This document shows positions 17,194 to 26,012 of a stretch of DNA of 64,000 nt, piece after piece; the stretch's first letter is position 1, and each line of letters opens with the position of its first letter. This stretch comes from JAUVKT01 sp942491535 (GTDB taxonomy: Bacteria; Bacteroidota; Bacteroidia; Bacteroidales; VadinHA17), in contig CALOBV010000020.1 of the NCBI GenBank assembly GCA_942491535.1, positions 124,001-188,000 of the forward strand, written 5' to 3'. Both the position numbers and the translations under genes were made by a program. The notes under the pieces were generated by a model that ran no database searches, was not told where the DNA came from, and was given only the letters and a program-made list of their open reading frames with translations.

Positions 17194-17544
17194 TTATTTT
17201 GAATGATCCGGGTCTGTATTTTTTAGATCGGGATTATTTTTATGTCTTAATTTATCCCTTGATTCTCGTTTTATCAGTCCTTTTTCTAATTCTTCCGTTA
17301 GGTCTACATTGGTCTGGTTTGCAAGGCATATCAGAATAAAAAGGACATCGGCCAGTTCCTCTCCCAGGTTTTCTTTCTTTTCTCCCTCTTTAAATGACTG
17401 CTCTCCATAGAGGCGGGAAATGATCCGTGCCACCTCTCCCACTTCTTCTGTCAGAATAGCCATATTGGTCAGTTCATTAAAGTACCTGACTCCTGTTGTG
17501 TTAATCCAGGTATCCACCTTTTCCTGTGCTTCCTTAATTGTCAT
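17194..17544 (-). CDS. MazG-like nucleotide pyrophosphohydrolase
   Basis: The 116-residue product (from the ATG ending at 17544) is a single MazG-type all-alpha domain. It has the metal-binding EEVGEVARII (ExxE) and later EELADVLFILICLAN (ExxD), the EExxE...ExxD pattern of dNTP pyrophosphatases. The C-terminus is short and polar. It would hydrolyse nucleoside triphosphates, perhaps non-canonical ones, to monophosphate and PPi. A start at 17589 would add 15 residues (MLRWPEIKILIK...) inside the MFS gene. The shorter start overlaps the MFS stop codon by 11 bp and begins with the usual MTIKEAQEKV, so I prefer it. It lies between an MFS exporter gene and deoC. Confidence 0.78.
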   Translation of the reverse strand: MTIKEAQEKVDTWINTTGVRYFNELTNMAILTEEVGEVARIISRLYGEQSFKEGEKKENLGEELADVLFILICLANQTNVDLTEELEKGLIKRESRDKLRHKNNPDLKNTDPDHSK

Positions 17545-18928
17545 AGTCAGTGGTTTTATTAAGATTTTTATTTCTGGCCAGCGAAGCAAAGATTGCAGGT
17601 ATGCATAGAGCAGAAAATATTACCAGGCCTGTTTTTATTGTTTTAAGTAGTTCGGGGTAATTTTGCGGGGCTATTTTTTGTTGCCCTATAAATAATGCGA
17701 TTAACATCATTGCAATACCAAGGCTGAAGGTCTGTCCTATCATTCTCATCATCCCGAGCATACCGCTGGCTACGCCGAGGTGCTTTTTCTCCACAGAGCT
17801 CATAATAGCATTTGAGTTGGGAGAGCTGAACAGGGCATATCCTATTCCGTTGAATAACAGAATACAAATTATATATGTAATACTGGTGGTCTGGCTGATA
17901 AATGTAAGGGCAAAAATTCCGATAGATGTCATACCAATACCCGCACTGGCTATATATCCCGGATTTATTCGGTCAGACAGTTTGCCTGCAGGTATTGAGA
18001 AGATGGCCATCATAACCGGCTGGGTCATAAGGATCAGTCCTGCTGTTTTAGCATCAAAGCCCTTAAGGTATTGCAGGTAAAGGCTTAAGAAAAAGCCTAT
18101 TGCTGATGTGGCAGAATAGTGAATCATTGCTGCAAGGTTTGACAGGCTAAAAGTGCGATTTGATATAATCAGGTTAATATCCAGGAGTGGGTGGGTCGCT
18201 CTTTTTTCGTACAGTACAAAGGAGATTGTAAATATAGCTCCAAGACCAATCATTATGTAGGCATAAGTGGCCGGAAGTTTTGAAAAGCCCAGTATAGTCA
18301 GAACAAGCCCTATGCCAATAAGAATAGAACCTGGAATATCCAGCTTTTCTTCTTTTGCATCTGCCCATTCTGTTTTGATTTTTGAATAGGTTAGAAATGC
18401 TGCAATAGCTCCTATTGGTGCCAGGACTCCAAAGATTGCCCGCCAGCCAAAATATTCAGTTAGCAAGCCGCCAATAAATGGCCCGCTCGACAGTCCGACA
18501 TATACGGCGGTAATATTTATTCCCATTGCACGGCCCCTTTCGCCAGGGGGAAAGACCGAGGTAAGAATTGCCATGCTGGTTCCAAATATCATTGCACTGG
18601 CCATACCCTGGATCGACCTTAATATCAGGAAGCTTCTGATACTTTTAGTAAAAACTATAGCAGCTGTTGTAATCGTAAAGAGAAGGAGCCCCAACAAAAA
18701 TATTTTTTTTCTTCCTACAATATCACTCAGCCTGCCAAAGGGAAGTATAAATACAGCGGTCGATAATAAATAGGCCGAAACAACCCAGCTTAATTGTATA
18801 GCATTTGCATTCAGATCAACACCTATTGCTGGCAGTGCGAGATTAACAGCCGCACCCATAAATGGTGTTATAAAGGCAGCAAAACCAGCAATAAAAAGCA
18901 CAGATCTTTTTAATTGTGAAGAATTCAT
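17534..18928 (-). CDS. MFS drug-resistance type transporter (DHA2 family)
   Basis: The 464-residue protein (from the ATG ending at 18928) has about 14 hydrophobic segments. Typical DHA2 features are the first-helix LPAIGVDLNANAIQLSWVVSAYLL, motif A-like GRLSDIVGRKKIFLLGL and motif C-like AVYVGLSSGPFIGGLL. It should be a proton-driven exporter of the EmrB/QacA type, and the substrate is unknown. A start at 18970 would overlap dtd by 23 bp and add a charged, non-membrane stretch, so the ATG at 18928 just after dtd is preferred. Its stop codon overlaps the MazG-like gene start, which suggests translational coupling. Confidence 0.83.
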   Translation of the reverse strand: MNSSQLKRSVLFIAGFAAFITPFMGAAVNLALPAIGVDLNANAIQLSWVVSAYLLSTAVFILPFGRLSDIVGRKKIFLLGLLLFTITTAAIVFTKSIRSFLILRSIQGMASAMIFGTSMAILTSVFPPGERGRAMGINITAVYVGLSSGPFIGGLLTEYFGWRAIFGVLAPIGAIAAFLTYSKIKTEWADAKEEKLDIPGSILIGIGLVLTILGFSKLPATYAYIMIGLGAIFTISFVLYEKRATHPLLDINLIISNRTFSLSNLAAMIHYSATSAIGFFLSLYLQYLKGFDAKTAGLILMTQPVMMAIFSIPAGKLSDRINPGYIASAGIGMTSIGIFALTFISQTTSITYIICILLFNGIGYALFSSPNSNAIMSSVEKKHLGVASGMLGMMRMIGQTFSLGIAMMLIALFIGQQKIAPQNYPELLKTIKTGLVIFSALCIPAIFASLARNKNLNKTTDYDN

Positions 18929-18947
18929 TCGGGGCTTATAGTTAGAT

Positions 18948-19400
18948 TTATTCCTTGTTCTTGGTATCAATAATTATTGTTACGGGGCCACTGTTTATTA
19001 ACTCTATATCCATTATTGCACCGAATTCCCCTGTTCCGATCTTCTTCGCCATCAGCTCTTCTATTGCCAGGATAAATTTGTTATAAAGAGGAACCGCAAG
19101 TTCGGGATTGGCTGCTTTTATATACGAGGGCCTGTTTCCCTTTTTTGTTTTTGCATGCAGGGTAAACTGACTCACCACAATTATATCTCCGTTAATATCT
19201 TGTACCGAGAGGTTCATCTGTCCATCTGCATCATTAAAAATTCGTAACTGAACAATTTTCTTGCTGAGCCACTCAATGTCTTCAACACTGTCTGAATCTT
19301 CAATTCCAAGCAGAATAAGTAAGCCTGATTCAATTTTTGCTACTGGCCTGTTATCAACAGAAACGGATGCTTTTTTTACACGTTGAATTACTGCTCTCAT
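18948..19400 (-). CDS. dtd: D-aminoacyl-tRNA deacylase
   Basis: The 150-residue protein (from MRAVIQRVKKASVSVD) is the standard DTD length. It shows the two family motifs: VVSQFTLHAKTKKGNRPSY with the SQFTL loop, and INSGPVTIIIDT with the Gly-cisPro motif that excludes L-amino acids. It removes D-amino acids (and glycine from tRNA-Ala) from mischarged tRNA in the cytoplasm. A start nine residues further upstream (MSFFFCLKI) is rejected because the family begins at MRAVIQRV. A -7 box is 32 bp upstream. It is the first gene of the minus-strand run dtd, MFS, mazG-like, deoC. Confidence 0.93.
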   Translation of the reverse strand: MRAVIQRVKKASVSVDNRPVAKIESGLLILLGIEDSDSVEDIEWLSKKIVQLRIFNDADGQMNLSVQDINGDIIVVSQFTLHAKTKKGNRPSYIKAANPELAVPLYNKFILAIEELMAKKIGTGEFGAIMDIELINSGPVTIIIDTKNKE

Positions 19401-19431
19401 AATTTTAAGGCAAAAGAAAAAAGACAAGGAA

Positions 19432-19439
19432 CAAAGGTA
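19432..19439 (-). promoter_or_regulatory. -7 box for dtd
   Basis: CAAAGGTA on the plus strand is TACCTTTG on the minus strand, a full match to TAnnTTTG, 32 bp before the dtd ATG. It also supports the shorter dtd start. No -33 match at the expected spacing. Confidence 0.45.
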
Positions 19440-19601
19440 AAAATATTAATTATTAGGATAAGGGAAGGGCTTTGGCAAAAGAAGTTTGAGCTTTGGAGTA
19501 TTCATCTAGCTCAGATTTGTCTGTTTGTATTTTATTTTGTCCTCAATCCCCTGTATCTTTTTTTTGCCGGGAACACCTTTAGTAAATATACCAGATATTT
19601 A

Positions 19602-19609
19602 TATTTTTG
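19602..19609 (+). promoter_or_regulatory. -7 box for mntP
   Basis: TATTTTTG fully matches TAnnTTTG and lies 17 bp before the mntP ATG, so the leader would be only about 10 nt. That leaves no room for a leader riboswitch. Confidence 0.45.
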
Positions 19610-19626
19610 TGTCCAAAGAAAAGTGA

Positions 19627-20196
19627 ATGGAACTGATCACCCTTCTAGCCTTAGCCCTTGGTCTCTCATTTGACACATTTGCAGTGTCTCTTTCCTGCGG
19701 GCTTGTTCAAACCAGAATTCATTTTTGGCATGCCGTAAAAGTAGCATTTATAATGGCCATCTTCCAGGGAGGACTACCATTAGCAGGCTATTATCTTGGC
19801 GTTAGTTTCAGGGGTATTATTGAACCGCTTGATCACTGGCTGGCATTTGGCTTGTTGTTTTTGCTTGGGGTAAGGATGATTTATGAAGGTTTCAATAATG
19901 ATGGATCCGAAGCAAACAGGGATATAACAAAAATGACGATACTGATAGTAATGGGAATAAGCACAAGTATAGATGCTTTTGTTGTAGGTATTAGCCTGGG
20001 ATTTCTTGATGCCGATATCTGGATTTCGGCAATAGTTATTGGAATAATAACATTTCTGGCATCAATGATTGCCATCAGGCTGGGCAAGAGTGTTGGTGGA
20101 AAACTTGGTTTGAGGGTTGAAGTGGCAGGTGGATTGATTCTTATTCTGATAGGAATTAAGATATTAATAGAGCATACCCTGCTGGGAGCAGCTTAG
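19627..20196 (+). CDS. mntP: manganese efflux pump MntP
   Basis: The 189-residue protein has six hydrophobic segments in two similar halves. Each carries the MntP motif with a membrane aspartate: LGLSFDTFAVSLSCGL near the start and GISTSIDAFVVGISLGF in the second half. The C-terminal half ends GGLILILIGIKILIEHTL. MntP exports Mn2+ from the cytoplasm. In other phyla it is often controlled by a yybP-ykoY riboswitch or MntR. Neither is visible, and the promoter is very close to the start. The stop overlaps the stop of the convergent PHP gene by 4 bp. Confidence 0.9.
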   Translation: MELITLLALALGLSFDTFAVSLSCGLVQTRIHFWHAVKVAFIMAIFQGGLPLAGYYLGVSFRGIIEPLDHWLAFGLLFLLGVRMIYEGFNNDGSEANRDITKMTILIVMGISTSIDAFVVGISLGFLDADIWISAIVIGIITFLASMIAIRLGKSVGGKLGLRVEVAGGLILILIGIKILIEHTLLGAA

Positions 20197-20981
20197 TCAG
20201 ACAGGCTTCTGACACTTCTTTTTCTTTCTGAAAAAGTAGCCATTTCCTTATAGCCGGCCTTAATAAGTAAGTCGTAGGCTTCATTAAAATGCTGTCCTAC
20301 AAGTGAGGGATAATGAGAATCGGAGTTTACACAAATACCGACTCCTTCTTCCCTGAATAAATGAAGAAAATCCGGATTAGGATAAAAACTGTTAAGAGGT
20401 TTATTTTTACCATTTGTGTTTAATTCTATTACAAGGTCATAACGTTTAATCTCCGCTGCAAGTTCCCTGTAAAGGTGCTCAATATCGGAACCGGGATAGT
20501 AATTATATATCCTAACAAGGTCGGGGTGACCTATAATATCAAAAAGCCCGGATGCTGCAGCCCTGGCAATAAGCTTAAAGTATTTTTCGAAAAGATCTTC
20601 CAGGTTCTTGTTTTTATAATAATCCGTGCCATTGTCTACCGGGCCATCCATATAATGAACTGAGCCAATCACATAATCGAAGGGGTATAAATCGATATAT
20701 TTCTGTATTTCATCTTCCTTACCGGGCAGATAGTCTGCCTCTATTCCAAGCATTATTTTTATATCTTTAGTTTTGCTCTTCAGAACTAATATCTCTTCAA
20801 TATACCTGTCAAGCCGGTCGAGCTGAATACTCCAGTCCTGTTGTTTATCGGTGAGGGTTAGGTGGTCAGAAAAACCCAGCTCAGAAATGTTTTCCTTCAG
20901 GGCGAAGGAAACATACTCCTCCGGCTCGCCATGGCCGTCGCTATGCCTGGTGTGTATGTGGTAGTCTGTACGGTAGATCAT
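20193..20981 (-). CDS. PHP-domain histidinol-phosphatase family protein
   Basis: The 262-residue protein is a PHP phosphoesterase. YHIHTRHSDGHGEPEEYVSFAL gives the first metal-binding HxH and aspartate, LGFSDHLT the next histidine, MLGIEADYLPG the glutamate, VIGSVHYMDG a further histidine, FDIIGHPDL another, and VNSDSHYP the terminal DxH. All metal-ligand motifs appear intact. The arrangement matches HisK-type histidinol-phosphatases (histidine biosynthesis), but no his genes are nearby, so a general phosphoesterase role is possible. It begins one base after the stop codon of the flavoprotein gene, so the two form a pair. Confidence 0.82.
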   Translation of the reverse strand: MIYRTDYHIHTRHSDGHGEPEEYVSFALKENISELGFSDHLTLTDKQQDWSIQLDRLDRYIEEILVLKSKTKDIKIMLGIEADYLPGKEDEIQKYIDLYPFDYVIGSVHYMDGPVDNGTDYYKNKNLEDLFEKYFKLIARAAASGLFDIIGHPDLVRIYNYYPGSDIEHLYRELAAEIKRYDLVIELNTNGKNKPLNSFYPNPDFLHLFREEGVGICVNSDSHYPSLVGQHFNEAYDLLIKAGYKEMATFSERKRSVRSLSD

Positions 20982-20982
20982 T

Positions 20983-21540
20983 TTATAGATTCAATCCTAT
21001 ATTGAAAGCTTTCTCCAGCAACTTTCCTCCTTCTTCCGGCACCTCGTAATTTGGGGTTACAAGGCTACCCATGTAGGCAAAATTATTAGAATTGAAGAGC
21101 CTTTCATTGGTCTCGAACAATCGATGGTAGGTTCCGTCTTTAGCACCCTGTGCATATACGCCTATTACCCTGCGATCTCTCTCAAGTTCTGAAATTCTGT
21201 TTATGTCCTTAAAAGAATACCACCTGTCGATATATGCCTTGGCCTGAGCAGAGATTCCTCCCATATAGATGGGTGATCCGAAGATAAGAACATCACATTC
21301 TTCGGTTTTTCTTAAAACAACAGCTCCGTCATCGTCGAGTTTACACCTTTTCCCGGGAGCACTCCTGCAATCATCACATGCCTGGCAAGGACGTACGTTT
21401 AGCTCATTTAACTTGATAAATTCAGTATCGTGGCCTGCTTGTTGAGCGCCTTTAATGATCGAATTAATTATCAAATCAGTATTACTTTCTGACCTGGGGC
21501 TGCCACTGATTGCAAGGACTTTAACTTTATCGGGACTCAT
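20983..21540 (-). CDS. flavodoxin-fold oxidoreductase with iron-sulfur cysteine motif
   Basis: The 185-residue protein opens with the FMN-binding loop AISGSPRSESNTDLI and has FGSPIYMGGISAQAKAYIDR, typical of NADPH-dependent FMN reductase and Isf-type flavoproteins. Between them lies CQACDDCRSAPGKRC, a Cys-x2-Cys-x2-Cys-x7-Cys cluster. Methanogen and anaerobe iron-sulfur flavoproteins use a closely similar compact motif for a [4Fe-4S] cluster, so electron transfer from the cluster to FMN is likely. The partner redox carrier is unknown. It is separated by one base from the PHP gene. Confidence 0.75.
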   Translation of the reverse strand: MSPDKVKVLAISGSPRSESNTDLIINSIIKGAQQAGHDTEFIKLNELNVRPCQACDDCRSAPGKRCKLDDDGAVVLRKTEECDVLIFGSPIYMGGISAQAKAYIDRWYSFKDINRISELERDRRVIGVYAQGAKDGTYHRLFETNERLFNSNNFAYMGSLVTPNYEVPEEGGKLLEKAFNIGLNL

Positions 21541-21662
21541 ATTATAGCTCTTCTAAATTATGATTATGCAAAATAGGGAGAAAAAAATAAATTACATTAA
21601 AATCTGAACAAAATGCTCCCATAATCATTAAAATAGAATTACTTTGTATAAAATAATATCTT

Positions 21663-22352
21663 ATGAGCGATAATAATTGTGAATGTTCAGGCTGCGAGTT
21701 TCGCAATGTAGCTTTTTCAACCCTTGAACAGGGTCAGGTATCTGACCTTTGCAATTACAGGCAGGAATTCTCCTTCCAGAAAGGTGGTATTATACACAAA
21801 GAAGGAGATCCAATTCAGAATTTCAAATACCTGAAAAGCGGACTGGTAAAAGTCTACCGTCATAATAACAGGGGAGACGAGCAAATTATTGCCATTACAA
21901 GGCCCTTCGAGTTTGTAAGCAATATGAGTATTTTCTCTGAGGATAAATACAAGTATTCGGTGTCGGCTATAGAGGAATCTATTATATGCAGCATTAAGCT
22001 TGATCATGTTCGCAATCTGGTTGCCGGGAATGGTAAATTTGCCCTTGAACTTATGACCAAAATATCGAAGATTTCTGATAAGATAATTCTCCAGACACTG
22101 GATATAAGAAACAGGAACCTGATTGGCAGGGTGGCTTATATACTTTTATATTTTGCCAACGATATATACAAGGCACAGGTATTTGACCTTCCGGTTTCAA
22201 GAAAGGAAATTGCCGATTATATTTCTATGAGCACAGCCAATGTAATTAGAACGCTTTCAGAATTCAGAAAAGAAGGCATCATAAAGCTATTCGGTAAAAC
22301 AGTTGAAATTGTAGATATGGAAAAGCTTGAAATTATCTCGATAAGAGGATAA
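21663..22352 (+). CDS. Crp/Fnr family transcriptional regulator
   Basis: The 229-residue protein has an N-terminal effector domain of the cyclic-nucleotide-binding fold (about residues 35-125: GGIIHKEGDP, YLKSGLVKVYR, EFVSNMSIF). A dimer helix follows, then a winged helix (about 165-225) with recognition helix ISMSTANVIRTLSEFRKEG, VSRKEIADY before it and EGIIKLFGKTVEI as the wing. C6, C8, C11, C30 and C109 resemble the three N-terminal plus one internal cysteine layout that binds an oxygen-labile [4Fe-4S] cluster in Fnr. It may thus sense oxygen or nitrosative stress. It stands alone between the flavoprotein gene and the carboxypeptidase gene. The cluster is inferred, not shown. Confidence 0.82.
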   Translation: MSDNNCECSGCEFRNVAFSTLEQGQVSDLCNYRQEFSFQKGGIIHKEGDPIQNFKYLKSGLVKVYRHNNRGDEQIIAITRPFEFVSNMSIFSEDKYKYSVSAIEESIICSIKLDHVRNLVAGNGKFALELMTKISKISDKIILQTLDIRNRNLIGRVAYILLYFANDIYKAQVFDLPVSRKEIADYISMSTANVIRTLSEFRKEGIIKLFGKTVEIVDMEKLEIISIRG

Positions 22353-22471
22353 TATGCGCTTCTGTTTCAAAACATCATAATTAATTGGATATCTGCGTCT
22401 AATTTCAATATTTTTATTCGGGGAAGAAGAAGACTCCCTTTTCATTAGTATTACAACCTAAAACAAAAAAT

Positions 22472-24397
22472 ATGAGAAAGCTATTTCTATTGCTTATCTC
22501 CCTGACTATAGCATTGTTTGCTTCGGCCCAGGGATATAAGGTATTGAACCCGGTAAAGTATACCGAATCGGATCAAAACGATACAGTTTATACAGTTAAA
22601 GGCTACAGGCACGGAGTAAGTTACTTCCCCCAGGTTCAGCATGCCGATGTTGAATATGTAAAGGGAGACAAATTAAGCTTCGATACTTTTCATTCTAATG
22701 ATGTAATAAATGAGTGGATGATATTTTTTGCCAAAGAGTACCCGGAGCTATGCGAGCTGTACGAGGTGGCAAAAAGCTTTGAGGGAAGGCCAATTCTCCA
22801 AATGACAATTACCAATAAAGCAAAAGGGAAAGATACCGATAAGCCTGGTGCTTACTTCGAGGGAAACAGGCATAGCGGAGAAATTACCTCTGCCGAATCC
22901 TCCCTCTGGCTGATGAACTATCTGCTTACGGAATATGGAAATAACCAGGAAATAACAGATATTGTAGATACCAGGGCAATATATATCAGGCCAGTAAATA
23001 ACCCCGACGGCCATTGTCTCTACATACATACGGCCCAGAGCAATAGAAGCACAGTTCGTCCATGCGATAATGATCTTGATGGCCTCCTTGATGAGGATTC
23101 TCCTGACGATATCGATGGCGATGGAATAATCCTTACAATGAGATGGAAGGACGAGGAAAAAGGTAATATGATTCCCGACCCTGATGATCCATCAGGACGT
23201 ATTCTTAAAAGGGTCCCGGCCGGTGAGGGTATTTATCTTACCGAATCAGAAGGAATCGATAACGATGGCGACGGAAGAGTTAATGAAGACGGGATAGGCG
23301 GACTCGACCTGCATCGTAATTATCCTGAGAACTGGAGGCCCGAGGCTCACATAGAGGCTACCGGAAGAGGATATACCCAGAGGGGGGCAGGCGAATATCC
23401 ACTGAGTGAAATTGAAACGAGGGCTGTTGTTACCTTCCTCCTCTCACATCCCAATATTTATATAGTAAATTCAATGGATACAAGAGTGCCAATGCACCTG
23501 AGGGCTCCCTCAACTTCTGCATCAGAGGAAAGAATGTACGATGAAGACAGGCTGTGGTACGAACATTTTGATGAATTGGGTAAGTCTATTACGGGCTACG
23601 AACGGGCAGGTGATGTATACCAGGATTATGGCGGTGGAAGCCCACTGTTTGGTCACGGTCCGGATTTTGGATACTGGTATTATGGTGCTATATGGTATGG
23701 CGACGAACTGTGGAACGGGGCAAGGAACAAAGACTATGACGAAGACGGGGATATCGACGACCTCGACCTTCTAAGATGGGATGATGAAGAAAACCAGGGT
23801 GATGGTTTTATAGAATGGAAGAAAGCGACTCACCCTGTTTATGGAGAAGTAGAAATAGGTGGCTTTCATCCAAAATTCTTCTCCCAGAATGCGCCCGCAA
23901 AACATCTTCTTCCATGGGCAAAGAACCAGGCCCTCTTTAATCTCGAAATGGTTAAACACCTGCCTCAGGTTGAATGGGACAAGATCAGTGTTAAAAAGAA
24001 GAAGTCATATAAAAATGACTCAACAGACTACAGCATAACTGTGTCATTTAAAAACACAGGTAAGCTTCCTACAGCACTCAGGCAGGCCGATCTTGTAAAG
24101 ATTGTGAAAGAAGACCAGGTAAGCATTAATTTCGACAGAAAGCTTGTTGGTGGAGAAGCTCCTGAAATGAAAATATTAACCGAAGGGTCAGAAAGAAGAA
24201 GATCATATAATGGATCTTCATCTTCTTCACCAGCTCGTTCAGGTGTTAGTCTGAGCGCAGGCTTTACCGATGGCGGAAAAACAACCTCAGTTGTTTTTGA
24301 TGTAAGAGTCTATGGCGACAGGGAGATTCGTGGCAAGGCATCTGTTGCGTCGACCAGGGCAGGCGTACTTAAAGGCAGGGAGTTTATAATAAATTAG
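22472..24397 (+). CDS. secreted M14 family zinc carboxypeptidase
   Basis: The 641-residue protein has a signal peptide (KLFLLLISLTIALFASAQ) and an M14 peptidase domain. The zinc pair HSGE is H134 and E137 in EGNRHSGEITSAES, followed by PVNNPDG. Two acidic inserts then appear, NDLDGLLDEDSPDDIDGDGI and IDNDGDGRVNEDG, which look like calcium-binding DxDxDG loops. GLDLHRNYPENW (277-288) carries the substrate-binding arginine. The usual third zinc histidine of the 'HT' strand appears replaced in NSMDTRVPMHLR. EIGGFHPKF supplies the general-base glutamate. It should trim peptides in the periplasm or outside. It is followed by the tldD/tldE pair 57 bp downstream. Confidence 0.85.
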   Translation: MRKLFLLLISLTIALFASAQGYKVLNPVKYTESDQNDTVYTVKGYRHGVSYFPQVQHADVEYVKGDKLSFDTFHSNDVINEWMIFFAKEYPELCELYEVAKSFEGRPILQMTITNKAKGKDTDKPGAYFEGNRHSGEITSAESSLWLMNYLLTEYGNNQEITDIVDTRAIYIRPVNNPDGHCLYIHTAQSNRSTVRPCDNDLDGLLDEDSPDDIDGDGIILTMRWKDEEKGNMIPDPDDPSGRILKRVPAGEGIYLTESEGIDNDGDGRVNEDGIGGLDLHRNYPENWRPEAHIEATGRGYTQRGAGEYPLSEIETRAVVTFLLSHPNIYIVNSMDTRVPMHLRAPSTSASEERMYDEDRLWYEHFDELGKSITGYERAGDVYQDYGGGSPLFGHGPDFGYWYYGAIWYGDELWNGARNKDYDEDGDIDDLDLLRWDDEENQGDGFIEWKKATHPVYGEVEIGGFHPKFFSQNAPAKHLLPWAKNQALFNLEMVKHLPQVEWDKISVKKKKSYKNDSTDYSITVSFKNTGKLPTALRQADLVKIVKEDQVSINFDRKLVGGEAPEMKILTEGSERRRSYNGSSSSSPARSGVSLSAGFTDGGKTTSVVFDVRVYGDREIRGKASVASTRAGVLKGREFIIN

Positions 24398-24454
24398 GGA
24401 TAATTACCAGTAAGCAATAGAATACAGAATCAACCAACAAAAAATATATAAAAT

Positions 24455-25987
24455 ATGAAAAGTGAAAGGTATTTTGTGAGGGATATTCCCAGAAGGAAAT
24501 TCCTTGAAATGAGTTTAAAAGGTGGAATTGTGATGGCATCCACACCGGCCTTGCTTTCCCAGCTTGTTTCTTGTAAACCCATGGGAGCATCTGCTTCCGG
24601 GCTGAATATTGACAAGGAGACACTCCAGAAGGTTATCAGCACAGCTCTTCAAAATGGGGGTGATTTTGCCGAGGTTTACCTCGAGAACAGGGTGTCAAGG
24701 AATATTGTAATGGAGGAGTCGCGGTTTAAAAGCGGACTATATGGAGTAAGCCAGGGTGCCGGGGTAAGAGTAATATCGGGTAATAAAACAGGTTATGCAT
24801 ATACCGACGATATTACAGAAGAAAACCTTATGAGAGCGGCTAAAATTGCTTCCTACGTTGCTAAGGAAGGTAAATCAATCGGACCTGTAGATATTAATGA
24901 AGCAAAGAGGGAGTCTTTTGTAAGCATCAAGCAGCCCCTTAATGAAATTGCAGATTCAAAGAGAATAGAAACACTCGAAAGGGCCGACCAGGCTGCCCTC
25001 GGATATGACCCAAAGATCAAGATGGCTCTTGTGGATTATTACGACGAAGTAAGAGGCAGGGTAATTGCTAATTCTGAGGGACTCTACCTGAGGGACGAAT
25101 TGCCACTTCTCTTCTTTATTGTCCAGACAATGAGCGAAGATGGCAATAAACGCCATATGTCGCGCGAAAGACTATCCCGTCATAGTGGCTTTGAAATGTT
25201 CGATGAGGTAACGCCCGAAGAGGTGGCAAGAAGAGCTGCCCGTGAGGCCGTTGATATGCTCGACGCTGAAGACGCTCCGGCAGGAATAATGGATGTGGTA
25301 ATGCAAAACGGCTGGGGTGGCGTACTGGTGCACGAAGCTGTTGGCCACCCCCTGGAAGCAGATAATATAGCCAAGGGAGTAGGCGCATTTACAGGCAAAG
25401 TAGGACAGAAGGTGGCCTCAGACCTGTTTACCATGGTCGACGATGGCAGTCTTCCCAATGCAAGAGGTACAATAAATTACGACGACGAAGGTACTCCTGC
25501 CCAAAGAAATGTGCTGATAGAGAAAGGTATACTTAAAGGATATATGAACGATATACTGAGTGCCAAACAACTTGGAGTCGAAAGGTCAGGAAACGGAAGA
25601 CGTGAGTCTTTCCGCTATATTCCTATCCCAAGGATGACAAATACCTTTATAGATCAGGGAGAATCTGATCCTGGAGAAATACTGTCTTCCACAAACAAAG
25701 GGATATATGTTCAGAGCCTCAGCGGAGGAAGCGTAAATCCTGTAACAGGTGTGTTTAACTTTACCTGCAGGGAGGCATATCTGATTGAGAACGGGAAAAA
25801 GACCAGGCCGATTAAGGGAGCCACCCTGATAGGTTCATGCCTTGAAGTAATCTCAAATATAGATGCCGTTGGTAACGACCTTGAATTTGGTCCCGGTATA
25901 TGCGGAAAAGGACAGATGGCTGAAGTTGATGCAGGACAACCAACTGTCAGAATCAGGGGTATCAATGTTGGTGGCAGCAGGGGATAA
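24455..25987 (+). CDS. TldD-family metalloprotease with Tat/lipoprotein signal
   Basis: The 510-residue protein has a twin-arginine type N-terminus (RDIPRRKFLEMSLKGG, R13-R14), a hydrophobic core (VMASTPALLSQ) and a lipobox-like LVSC at 37-40. It therefore looks exported and possibly lipidated. The catalytic part shows the TldD zinc motif HEAVGH (H293, E294, H298) in LVHEAVGHPLEADN, followed by the family C-terminal block (GRRESFRYIPIPRMTNTFI, GGSVNPVTGVFNF). Classical TldD acts in the cytoplasm with TldE to degrade peptides, for instance in microcin maturation. An exported version next to a TldE without a signal is odd. TldE follows by 25 bp. Confidence 0.87.
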   Translation: MKSERYFVRDIPRRKFLEMSLKGGIVMASTPALLSQLVSCKPMGASASGLNIDKETLQKVISTALQNGGDFAEVYLENRVSRNIVMEESRFKSGLYGVSQGAGVRVISGNKTGYAYTDDITEENLMRAAKIASYVAKEGKSIGPVDINEAKRESFVSIKQPLNEIADSKRIETLERADQAALGYDPKIKMALVDYYDEVRGRVIANSEGLYLRDELPLLFFIVQTMSEDGNKRHMSRERLSRHSGFEMFDEVTPEEVARRAAREAVDMLDAEDAPAGIMDVVMQNGWGGVLVHEAVGHPLEADNIAKGVGAFTGKVGQKVASDLFTMVDDGSLPNARGTINYDDEGTPAQRNVLIEKGILKGYMNDILSAKQLGVERSGNGRRESFRYIPIPRMTNTFIDQGESDPGEILSSTNKGIYVQSLSGGSVNPVTGVFNFTCREAYLIENGKKTRPIKGATLIGSCLEVISNIDAVGNDLEFGPGICGKGQMAEVDAGQPTVRIRGINVGGSRG

Positions 25988-26012
25988 TATATAACAGATA
26001 AAGCTTAGAAAA

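Noticed and set aside
17082..17339. Plus-strand hydrophobic open frame
   Set aside because: It overlaps the deoC start and the MazG-like gene on the other strand and shows no family signature.
19440..19626. Manganese (yybP-ykoY) riboswitch before mntP
   Set aside because: The -7 box is only 17 bp before the ATG, and I see no fitting structure in a transcript leader that short.
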